NCBI RefSeq assembly: GCF_023757625.1
Contig: NZ_JALGBZ010000001.1
Coordinates: 558,001 to 622,000 of the forward strand
DNA: 64,000 bases
Reading direction: 5' to 3'
Origin: Halomonas sp. S3-1-1
GTDB lineage: Bacteria > Pseudomonadota > Gammaproteobacteria > Pseudomonadales > Halomonadaceae
In this document: positions 1 through 12,635 of the stretch, piece after piece
How positions within the stretch are numbered: position 1 is the first letter of the stretch
Layout: each line of letters begins with the position of its first letter
Translations under genes and position numbers: made by a program
Notes under the pieces: model-generated
Told to the model about the DNA's origin: nothing
The model's database searches: none
What the model saw: the letters and a program-made list of their open reading frames with translations, nothing else

Positions 1-657
1 CTGTTTCGACGGCTTTGGCGCTCGAAGCTGACCCGCCACGACAAACAGAGCCCGCGCCCGGCGCTCGCCCCGCGCTTGGCGCCGCCGCACTTCGAGGACG
101 GCGCCCCCGGGCGGGTGATGCCGGCGCGCGGCTACCGCTACCAAGCGATTCGCCACTCGCTGCACGCTCAGGTGCGCGCCTCGAACACCAGGCTCTGGCT
201 CTGTACGCCGTATTTTGTGCCCACCTTTGCGCTGCGACGGCGGCTGGCCCGAGCGGCCAGGCGCGGCGTCGACGTGCGCCTGCTGCTGCCAGGGCAAAAG
301 CACGACCATCCGGGCGTGCGCTACGCGGGCCAGCGCTTTTATCAGGCGCTATTGAAAGCCGGCGTGCGAATTTTCGAATTCCAGCCGACCTTCATTCACG
401 CCAAGTTCGTGCTGGTGGACGACTGGGTCAGCATTGGTTCCTGCAACTTCGACCACTGGAATCTTCATTACAACATGGAGGCGAACCAGGAGATCCGCTC
501 GCCCGCCATGGCGAGCGAGGTGCAGGCGCTTTTTGAGCGCAACTTCGCCGCAAGCGACGAAGTGGACGCCCGCGCCTGGGCGGCCAGGCCCTGGCCCCAG
601 CGCGCCCGCGAGTGGCTTTACGGGCTGCTGGACGCGGTGGTAACGCGCTTGAAATAG
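1..657 (+). CDS. phospholipase D-like / cardiolipin synthase, 3' part
   Basis: An open frame enters at base 1 and stops at 657, so the 5' end lies outside the window. The visible 218 residues hold the C-terminal HKD motif of the phospholipase D superfamily: HAKFVLVDD, followed by a GSCNFDHWNLHYNMEANQEI-like stretch that is typical of bacterial cardiolipin synthases and related phosphatidyltransferases. The first HKD motif must be upstream. Members of this family join or cleave phosphatidyl groups at the inner membrane. Which family member this is (ClsA, ClsB or ClsC type) cannot be settled from the C-terminal half. Confidence 0.8.
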   Translation: MFRRLWRSKLTRHDKQSPRPALAPRLAPPHFEDGAPGRVMPARGYRYQAIRHSLHAQVRASNTRLWLCTPYFVPTFALRRRLARAARRGVDVRLLLPGQKHDHPGVRYAGQRFYQALLKAGVRIFEFQPTFIHAKFVLVDDWVSIGSCNFDHWNLHYNMEANQEIRSPAMASEVQALFERNFAASDEVDARAWAARPWPQRAREWLYGLLDAVVTRLK

Positions 658-661
658 TGGC

Positions 662-1351
662 CTAGCGCTTTGGGCCCCTGGGCGGTTTTTTGCCGCCGGC
701 TGGCTTTTTTGGGCGCGGCTTGGGCTTGGCGGTTTCTGGCGGCACGCGGTAGTGCAGGTACAGGTCGAGCACGAGTTCCGGCAGTTGGCCGACCAGCTCC
801 TCCTGGCGGGCGGTATCCTTGGAAAGCTCTGCCATGTCCGGCTCGTCGTCGAAAAGCCCCGAGAGCAGCATGAAGGGCAGCAGCAGCGTGGCGGCGGCCT
901 CTTCATCGTCCTGAAACCAGGCCGCTTCGTCGCTGAACACCGCTTCCATGAAGCCGGCGCACCAATCCCCGATCGGCGTCTCTTCCGGAGCGATGCCGTC
1001 AAGGGTCAGCTCGAACGGCAGCTCCGGCAGCCCACCCTGCTCCAGCACGCTAATCGCGTTGTCGCGAAGCCGGGTCAAAAGCGCGGTGATCTCCTCGCGC
1101 TCGGCGTCGCTCTGGTAGTTGGGCTCGCCCTGAAACAGCTCTTCGAGCCAAGTCTCGGCGGGTTGCTCGCTAGGGGCCACGGCCAGCGCCACCAGAAAGC
1201 CGTGGGCGGAGATCAAGTCCAGCGCATCCTCGTCCACCTGGTCGGAGTCGAGGAAGTCGTCGAGCCGGTCGAGCTCGTTGTCGGCCAGCAGCGGCTCCGG
1301 TGGAAGCTGCTCGGCGTGGTCACTGCTCGCATCAGAAGGCGGCTTTGCCAT
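662..1351 (-). CDS. UPF0149 (YgfB/YecA-like) family protein
   Basis: A 229-residue acidic protein with the UPF0149 pattern: helices around LISAHGFLVAL, a central WCAGFMEAVF segment, and DDEEAAATLLLPFMLLSGL. It ends in a Lys/Pro-rich basic tail of about 25 residues. The start ATG at 1351 is preceded by AGGCC at a normal distance; a longer reading upstream would run through the sprT promoter. The family has no firm biochemical role. The C-terminal tail lacks the Cys-rich SEC-C zinc motif seen in YecA. It is divergent from sprT. Confidence 0.75.
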   Translation of the reverse strand: MAKPPSDASSDHAEQLPPEPLLADNELDRLDDFLDSDQVDEDALDLISAHGFLVALAVAPSEQPAETWLEELFQGEPNYQSDAEREEITALLTRLRDNAISVLEQGGLPELPFELTLDGIAPEETPIGDWCAGFMEAVFSDEAAWFQDDEEAAATLLLPFMLLSGLFDDEPDMAELSKDTARQEELVGQLPELVLDLYLHYRVPPETAKPKPRPKKPAGGKKPPRGPKR

Positions 1352-1436
1352 AAAAGGCCTCGTTCGATCGGTTTTGAGAAATTCGGCGCGAGCACTCACA
1401 CTCATGAGCGTCACTTCAAGGGTCAGTTTATCATCA

Positions 1437-1988
1437 ATGAGCCGTTCACCACTGCCCGCCTGGCCGCCGGAGCGATTAAACGCGCTGAGCGCCTCCGAGC
1501 TGCTCAAGGCCGCCCAAACTCGCGTCGACGAAGCGCTTGCCTGTGCCCGTGACGTCCATCCGGCGCTGCCCGCCCCGACGGTGTGGTTCGATTTGAAAGG
1601 CGCCAGCGCCGGCCAGGCGCACCTGGGCCGGGGCGGCCTGCGCTTTAACCAGGCGCTGCTGCTGGATAACCGCCAGGCGTACTTCGACGAGGTCATTCCC
1701 CACGAAATGGCCCACTGGCTGGTGTTTCACTTGGAAAACGGCCCGCGGCTCAAGCCCCACGGGCGCGAGTGGCAAACCGTGATGCGCGAGCTTTATTGGC
1801 TCGTGCCGCGAGTTACTCACCGCTTCGATATCGCGCACAGCCAGCGCCGGCCCTACCACTACCGCTGCGCCTGCCAGAGCCACTATTTTACCGGCCAGCG
1901 CCACGCCCAGACGCGCCGGGGGCGGCGCTATGCGTGTAAAAAATGTGGCGCAGCGCTTCGCTTTATTGCCGAAAGTGAACCAAAATAG
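1437..1988 (+). CDS. sprT: SprT family zinc metalloprotease-like protein
   Basis: A 183-residue protein with the SprT-like HEMAH zinc motif (VIPHEMAHWLVFH) and a C-terminal zinc ribbon (CAC, then CKKCG), the domain order of bacterial SprT. Family members are thought to be metal-dependent peptidases; the bacterial role is poorly known, while eukaryotic SPRTN cuts DNA-protein crosslinks. The start is uncertain: ATG 1437 gives the usual family length, but no strong ribosome site is visible, and an in-frame ATG at 1404 is possible. Confidence 0.8.
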   Translation: MSRSPLPAWPPERLNALSASELLKAAQTRVDEALACARDVHPALPAPTVWFDLKGASAGQAHLGRGGLRFNQALLLDNRQAYFDEVIPHEMAHWLVFHLENGPRLKPHGREWQTVMRELYWLVPRVTHRFDIAHSQRRPYHYRCACQSHYFTGQRHAQTRRGRRYACKKCGAALRFIAESEPK

Positions 1989-2083
1989 AGCATTAAGCAT
2001 CTGTTTTATATGGCAAAATGGCTACTACCAATGTCTAAGAGGAAGGGGCCTTAAGTAGGTTTATGCTGAATCATCAATAAAGG

Positions 2084-2111
2084 TAAGCCACGCTCCCGAC
2101 GCTGTGGCTTA
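2084..2111 (+). terminator. hairpin between sprT and acs, possible terminator
   Basis: TAAGCCAC and GTGGCTTA form an 8-bp stem around a 12-base loop, followed by a short ACGTTTT run. It lies about 95 bases after sprT and 43 bases before acs. It could end sprT transcription or be part of the acs leader. The loop is large and the T-run short, so this is a weak call. Confidence 0.35.
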
Positions 2112-2153
2112 ACGTTTTAAAATCACTGCATTTTCACGGATCGAGGCTGTGTC

Positions 2154-4103
<1,950 letters not shown>

Positions 4104-4193
4104 CGTTTCAAAAAGTGCGTCGATTCAGGCGCCAGGGAATGCACGCGTTAAAGTGTCAGCTATGGTAAGTTGAGCGCAGGTCATAACCGCTCG

Positions 4194-4224
4194 GGTGCCG
4201 GCTTCACGCCGGCACCGCTTTTTT
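4194..4224 (+). terminator. Rho-independent terminator of acs
   Basis: GGTGCCGGC and GCCGGCACC form a perfect 9-bp stem around TTCAC, followed by GC and six T. It is 90 bases after the acs stop. Confidence 0.9.
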
Positions 4225-4359
4225 AGCGCCAGACCACCTGTGATAAATTGTGCGTGGTGGTGCTTTTGTATCTCAAAGCCCATGGGGTACCATGCTTCAA
4301 CCGAATGAGCCAGTCGCTGCGGCGAAGACTTCCCGCGCTCGTGGAACCGGAGGAATATC

Positions 4360-5022
4360 ATGGCAGTAGCCCATAAGTTTATCGTCGCAGACGATCATCC
4401 GCTGTTTCGGGCAGCGCTCACTCAGGCGTTGCGTCAGTTGGCTCCCCAGGCCGAGATCGTCGAAGCCGATACCATGGACGCTACGACCGAGGCGGTTAGC
4501 CGCCACCCCGACGCCGACCTGATCCTGCTGGATCTGCACATGCCCGGCGCCCACGGCTTTTCCGGGCTGATCCAGCTGCGCGGCCATATGCCGGACGTGC
4601 CGGTCGCGGTGGTCTCCGGCAGCGACGAGCCCTACGTGGTTCGCCGCGCGATCGACTACGGCGCCTCCGGCTTCATTCCCAAGTCGTCGTCACTTGCGCT
4701 GATCGCCGAAGCGGTGGGCGAAATCCTGCAGGGCGAGGTGTGGCTGCCGGAAGCGCTGGCGGGGATTCTGGAAGAGACCAGCGAAGAGGAGTCACGCTTT
4801 GCCGAGGCGATCGCCTCACTCACGCCGCAGCAGTTTCGCGTGCTGAACATGCTCACCGAAGGGCTCTTGAACAAGCAGATCGCGTTCGAGCTCAACGTGT
4901 CGGAAGCCACCATCAAGGCGCACGTTACCGCGATCCTGCGCAAGCTCGGCGTACACTCGCGCACCCAAGCCGTCATCGCCGCCCAGAAGCTCGAGGTCGA
5001 GCCGCCGAAAGTCGAATCCTGA
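4360..5022 (+). CDS. crbR: LuxR-family response regulator, CrbR type
   Basis: A 220-residue response regulator. The receiver domain has the acidic pair D11/D12, phospho-acceptor Asp58 (LILLDLHMPG) and conserved Lys in GFIPKSS. A linker and a C-terminal LuxR helix-turn-helix follow (LTPQQFRVLNMLTEGLLNKQIAFELNVSEATIKAHV, roughly 153-188). The convergent neighbour is an SLC5-histidine kinase, and acs lies just upstream. That arrangement matches CrbS/CrbR, which activates acs and acetate uptake (MxtR/ErdR in Pseudomonas). GGAGGAAT lies before the start. The pairing is inferred from gene order and domain type. Confidence 0.88.
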   Translation: MAVAHKFIVADDHPLFRAALTQALRQLAPQAEIVEADTMDATTEAVSRHPDADLILLDLHMPGAHGFSGLIQLRGHMPDVPVAVVSGSDEPYVVRRAIDYGASGFIPKSSSLALIAEAVGEILQGEVWLPEALAGILEETSEEESRFAEAIASLTPQQFRVLNMLTEGLLNKQIAFELNVSEATIKAHVTAILRKLGVHSRTQAVIAAQKLEVEPPKVES

Positions 5023-5042
5023 GCCCGTACGCTGTTAGAGAG

Positions 5043-5078
5043 CCTCGCTTATGGCCGCCATAAGCGAGGTTTTCTTTT
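5043..5078 (+). terminator. Rho-independent terminator of crbR
   Basis: CCTCGCTTATGG and CCATAAGCGAGG form a perfect 12-bp stem with a CCG loop, followed by TTTTCTTTT. It begins 21 bases after the crbR stop. Confidence 0.95.
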
Positions 5079-5116
5079 GAGCTTTCAATGTCTTGGCCGT
5101 TACTTCGATACTTGCC

Positions 5117-5219
5117 GCGGGCTCGAGTGACCCGTAGCAGGGGTCTTTCGCCAGGGATGGCGAAAGTAGCGTACAGGGATGTATTTACAGCGCCCCTGCG
5201 TAGGGTTACTCGAGCCCGC
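5117..5219. repeat. 103-bp nested palindromic element
   Basis: Outer arms GCGGGCTCGAGT (5117-5128) and ACTCGAGCCCGC (5208-5219) are perfect inverted copies, extended by AGCAGGGG/CCCCTGC (5136-5143 and 5193-5199) with a few mismatches. Inside is a separate perfect hairpin, CTTTCGCCA-GGGA-TGGCGAAAG (5145-5166). The element fills the gap between the crbR terminator and the 3' end of the convergent crbS. It has no T-run, so it is not a simple terminator. It looks like an intergenic repeat of the REP/MITE kind; copy number elsewhere cannot be seen here. Confidence 0.7.
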
Positions 5220-5237
5220 TCGCTAAAACCCTGAAAC

Positions 5238-9176
<3,939 letters not shown>

Positions 9177-9251
9177 GCCTGTCTCCTGCCGTAAGCCCGT
9201 CCCCGGGCCTGCCTGTAGAGCCGCCCAGTTTAAGTCAAATACGCCAAAGCG

Positions 9252-9761
9252 TCAGGCAGTTGCGCCGTTGCAGGCGCTTTGCAGCAGCGTGGAGTCGGCG
9301 CGCAGGGTGCGAATGCCGTCGAGATCCGGTTCGCGGCGCTCGGCCGCCACCGGTACCAGCTCGCGGCTTTGGCAGTTGAGAACGTAGGCTTGAGGGATGA
9401 CCAGGTCGGTGTAGTGGCGCTCGAAGTGATAGAGCATGAACTCGGCCACGTCGCCGCTGCGCGAGAGGCTTTCGCGGTCGAGCACGCTAAACTGCGTGGT
9501 CATCGGAAACACGAAGGTCCAGGGGCGCCAGATTTCGGTGCCGGTGGCGCTGTCCACGACCTCGGTGGAGGGGGGCAGCTGCGCCTTTTTATGCTCGAAC
9601 CAGCTGTACTCCACGTGAATTTGATAGCCGAGCATGCCAAGCCCCGCCATGACTGGCACGATCCATTTGGGCAGCCGGTTGCCCGTGGCCTTGCGCAGAA
9701 TCAAGCCGATGCCCGCCGCGGCCAGCGCCGCGAACACCGCCGCAATCAAGTGCCAAATCAT
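9252..9761 (-). CDS. conserved membrane-anchored protein of unknown function
   Basis: A 169-residue protein that I do not recognise. Residues 1-20 (MIWHLIAAVFAALAAAGIGL) and about 33-48 look like two membrane helices. The rest is a soluble domain containing WRPWTFVFPMTTQFSVLD and a C-terminal region with two Cys. The start at 9761 is chosen because a longer reading would run through the terminator at 9816-9849. It lies between the symporter operon and crbS on the same strand, and so may belong to the acetate module, but only position says so. Confidence 0.65.
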   Translation of the reverse strand: MIWHLIAAVFAALAAAGIGLILRKATGNRLPKWIVPVMAGLGMLGYQIHVEYSWFEHKKAQLPPSTEVVDSATGTEIWRPWTFVFPMTTQFSVLDRESLSRSGDVAEFMLYHFERHYTDLVIPQAYVLNCQSRELVPVAAERREPDLDGIRTLRADSTLLQSACNGATA

Positions 9762-9815
9762 AAAGAAGTTCCCAGGGTTGGTTGAAGCGCACGTTGGTGA
9801 GCGTAATAGGTCGTC

Positions 9816-9849
9816 AAAACAAGCGGGCTTCCCGTGGGAAGCCCGCTTG
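9816..9849 (-). terminator. Rho-independent terminator of the symporter operon
   Basis: CAAGCGGGCTTCC and GGAAGCCCGCTTG pair perfectly (13 bp) around a 4-base loop, followed on the minus strand by TTTTG. It lies 68 bases after the large symporter gene and before the next gene on that strand. Confidence 0.88.
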
Positions 9850-9916
9850 CACGCGTTGTAGTGAAGCCCGGCTATAAAGCTCGATCGCAAGACCGGGGGC
9901 AGGCTTCGATTATGGC

Positions 9917-11713
9917 TTAGTGGTCGACGGCAATACCAGCCCCTTTCGGGTAGCGCACGCTTTCGACCAGCTCCTGGATTTCGCGCGGCGGTGCGGCGGT
10001 GACGCTGGAGACCGCGAAGGCGACGGCGAAGTTGATCATCGCACCCACCGCACCGAAGGACAGCGGCGAGATGCCGATGAACCAGTTATCCGGTGTGTTG
10101 GCCAGCATGTTGGTGCCGGGAATGAAGAACCAGCCAAGGTAGGTGAAGATGTAGAGAAGCGTGGCCACCAGGCCCGCCAGCATGCCGCAGATCGCGCCGG
10201 TGCTGTTCATGCGGGTGGAGAAGATGCCCATCATCAACACCGGGAACAGCGACGCCGCGGCGATACCGAAGGCCAGTGCCACCGTTTGCGCCGCAAACCC
10301 GGGCGGATTCAGCCCCAGATAGGTGGCCAGCAGGATCGCGCCGCCCATCGAGATCCGCGCGGCAAGCATCTCACCTTTCTCCGAGATGTTCGGGTTGATC
10401 GTGTTCTTGATCAGGTCGTGGCTGATGGCCGACGAGATCGCAAGCAGAAGCCCCGCCGCCGTGGAGAGCGCGGCGGCGATACCGCCAGCGGCGATAAGGC
10501 CGATGACCCAGCCGGGCAGGTTGGCGATTTCCGGGTTGGCGAGTACCAGGATGTCGTTGTTGACGGTCAGCTCGTTGCCGGCCCAGCCGCGACCTTCGGC
10601 GGTCTCGGTGAAACCTTCGTTGGTGTCGTTGTAGAACTGGATGCGGCCGTCGTCGTTGGCGTCGTTGTAGACGATCAGACCGGTGTCTTCCCAGGTCTGG
10701 AACCAGGCCGGGCGGTCGGCGTAGAGGATCGGCTCGGCGGCAGCGACCTCGTAATCCTCGACCTGGCCGGTCATTTCCGGGTAGACCGTCGTCATCAGGT
10801 TAAGCCGCGCCATGGAGGCCACGGCCGGGGCGGTCAGGTACAAAAGCGCGATGAATACCAGCGCCCAGCCCGCGGACCAGCGCGCGTCGGCCACCTTCGG
10901 CACGGTGAAAAAGCGGATGATGACGTGGGGAAGACCGGCGGTACCGATCATCAGCGACAGCGTGAACAGCACCATGTTGAGCTTGTTGTCCACATCGGCG
11001 GTGTAGTCCTGGAAGCCCAGGGCGTTGACCACATCGTCGAGCTTTTGCAGAAGCGGCACGCCGGACTCGGTGTGGGTGCTGAACATGCCCAACCCAGGAA
11101 TCGGATTGCCGGTGAGCTGCATGGCGATGAACACCGCCGGAATGGTGTAGGCCACGATCAGCACGATGTACTGCGCCACCTGAGTGTAGGTGATGCCCTT
11201 CATGCCGCCGAACACGGCGTAGAGGAATACGATGGCCGCAGCGATCCAGATGCCCCAAGTGCTGGGCACTTCCAGAAAACGCGAGAACGCCACGCCCGCA
11301 CCGGTCATTTGGCCGATAACGTAGGTGACCGAGGCGATGATCAGGCACGCCACCGCCACCACGCGGGCGGTGCGGCTGTAAAAGCGCTCGCCGATGAAGT
11401 CCGGCACGGTGAACTTGCCGAACTTGCGCAGGTAAGGCGCGAGCAGCATGGCCAGAATCACGAAGCCACCGGTCCATCCCATCAGGAAAGTGGAGTTGGC
11501 GTAGCCGCCGGAGGCGATCAAACCGGCCATGGAAATGAACGACGCCGCCGACATCCAGTCCGCGGCGGTCGCCATGCCGTTGGTCACCGGATGAACGCCG
11601 CCACCGGCGACGTAGAAGTCCTTGGTGGAGCCGGCGCGCGCCCATATCGCGATGCCGATATAGAGCGCGAAGGAGGCGCCGACGAACAGTAAGTTGATGG
11701 CAAACTGGCTCAT
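9917..11713 (-). CDS. sodium:solute symporter, large VC_2705-type subunit (acetate/organic acid)
   Basis: A 598-residue SLC5-family permease with about 13 membrane helices. It carries the family hallmarks GGGVHPVTNGMATAADWMSAASF and ADARWSAGWALVF. It is about 50 residues longer than E. coli ActP because of a soluble insertion at about 303-400. Together with the small DUF4212 gene just upstream it forms the known large/small pair. Acetate or another short acid is the likely substrate given crbSR and acs nearby; that is inference. Residues 351-362 of the insertion resemble a calcium-binding EF-hand loop (see findings). Confidence 0.88.
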   Translation of the reverse strand: MSQFAINLLFVGASFALYIGIAIWARAGSTKDFYVAGGGVHPVTNGMATAADWMSAASFISMAGLIASGGYANSTFLMGWTGGFVILAMLLAPYLRKFGKFTVPDFIGERFYSRTARVVAVACLIIASVTYVIGQMTGAGVAFSRFLEVPSTWGIWIAAAIVFLYAVFGGMKGITYTQVAQYIVLIVAYTIPAVFIAMQLTGNPIPGLGMFSTHTESGVPLLQKLDDVVNALGFQDYTADVDNKLNMVLFTLSLMIGTAGLPHVIIRFFTVPKVADARWSAGWALVFIALLYLTAPAVASMARLNLMTTVYPEMTGQVEDYEVAAAEPILYADRPAWFQTWEDTGLIVYNDANDDGRIQFYNDTNEGFTETAEGRGWAGNELTVNNDILVLANPEIANLPGWVIGLIAAGGIAAALSTAAGLLLAISSAISHDLIKNTINPNISEKGEMLAARISMGGAILLATYLGLNPPGFAAQTVALAFGIAAASLFPVLMMGIFSTRMNSTGAICGMLAGLVATLLYIFTYLGWFFIPGTNMLANTPDNWFIGISPLSFGAVGAMINFAVAFAVSSVTAAPPREIQELVESVRYPKGAGIAVDH

Positions 11714-11717
11714 TGGT

Positions 11718-11981
11718 TTACTCTCCCAGGCCGAATTTCTTGTCGAGCTGATTCATTCTCCAGGCGTAGAAGAAGATCAGCGCGATGAAGGTCAGAATCG
11801 AGCCCTGTTGGGCGAACCAGAAGCCCAAATCGGTACCGCCTACGGGAATGGATGCCAACAGCGGGCGAAAGAGTATGGCGCAGCCGTAGGAGACGAACGC
11901 CCAAACGACCAAACAGCCAGCGATCAAGCGAACGTTGGCCTTCCAGTAAGCAGCAGCATTGGATTTGTCATCTGCTATCAT
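11718..11981 (-). CDS. DUF4212 small subunit of sodium:solute symporter
   Basis: An 87-residue protein with two membrane helices (about 17-39 and 52-75) in the pattern YWKANVRLIAGCLVVWAFVSYG...FWFAQQGSILTFIALIFFYAWRMNQLD. This is the small partner always found before the VC_2705-type symporter. ATG 11981 is preferred over 11993 because GGAG sits six bases before it, whereas the earlier ATG overlaps that site. It ends four bases before the large subunit starts. Confidence 0.9.
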   Translation of the reverse strand: MIADDKSNAAAYWKANVRLIAGCLVVWAFVSYGCAILFRPLLASIPVGGTDLGFWFAQQGSILTFIALIFFYAWRMNQLDKKFGLGE

Positions 11982-12252
11982 GGTGCTCTCCATTTATGAT
12001 TTTAAGGTTGGAAAGTGTCCAAAAGCGGCCGGCGCAAAAGTGCCTGCCGCATCGAGCGTTTAAACGGTTCCCTTCAAAGCGATTTGTATGGCGGGTTATT
12101 GCCCGCTACTTTGCGTCAGACACTCCCTCCTCGCCACCTGACGCGATAAGTCGTACGCCCTAAGGCAATGTTATCTTCAAAACTCAGGCTAATACTGGCC
12201 AATAAATGGAAAAAAGAAATCCAGACTTTGGTATCACGGACTAAAGGCGCTA

Positions 12253-12267
12253 TTGGCAACCTGCCAA
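12253..12267. promoter_or_regulatory. palindrome TTGGCA-N3-TGCCAA, candidate operator
   Basis: A perfect 6-bp inverted repeat with a 3-base centre, in the gap between the symporter and DUF294 operons. The protein that would bind it is unknown; CrbR is one candidate because of the neighbouring genes. Confidence 0.4.
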
Positions 12268-12601
12268 ATAACGCTAAATTACTCTATACAATGGCGTTTT
12301 AAGTCGCATTGAGTACGACTTTGGTAAGGAGTCGACGATAGTCTATAAACCGAATTGACCTCCTTTTTTATTATTGCTGGCCGATGGTTGAGACTCTTTT
12401 TTAGCGTGTTTTACTAAAAGTCGATGCCTTTTTAAAAAGCAATTTATAGGCGCCGCTTTTATAGACTTTAGTGACAGGAACTCGCAACAAGAGCCAGTAA
12501 TAAGGGCTAGTTACAAGAACAAACAGCTAACTTAGCACTATCCACGGATGAATACGTTTTAATCAGCTCGCGCCCATTTCCAAACGTTTTATTGCCGGAT
12601 T

Positions 12602-12622
12602 CCGCGCGAGCGCGGCTTTTTT
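12602..12622 (+). terminator. intrinsic terminator 13 bases before a start codon
   Basis: CCGCG and CGCGG pair around CGAG, followed by CTTTTTT. It lies directly before the ribosome site (AGCAGGTGA) of the DUF294 gene. It either ends an upstream small RNA or leader, or acts as an attenuator for the downstream gene. Confidence 0.6.
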
Positions 12623-12635
12623 AAGCAGGTGACGC

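Larger units (their letters stand above)
11982..12635. promoter_or_regulatory. 650-bp regulatory gap between divergent symporter and DUF294 operons
   Basis: No convincing protein gene is seen. The stretch is much richer in A and T than its surroundings. It holds a palindrome (12253-12267), A-rich AAGAACAA-like stretches near 12500-12520, a -10-like TACAAT at 12287 and an intrinsic terminator at its right end (12602-12622). It must contain the promoters for both operons and may encode a small RNA. Confidence 0.6.

Noticed and set aside
9762..9890. N-terminal extension of the unknown protein at 9252-9761
   Set aside because: The extension would be translated through the symporter terminator at 9816-9849 and has no ribosome site; ATG 9761 begins a membrane helix.
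12300..12622. A CrcZ-type RNA
   Set aside because: A-rich motifs are loose and few, no sigma-54 promoter or cbrB gene is seen, and the structure cannot be tested here. Kept only as a general small-RNA possibility.
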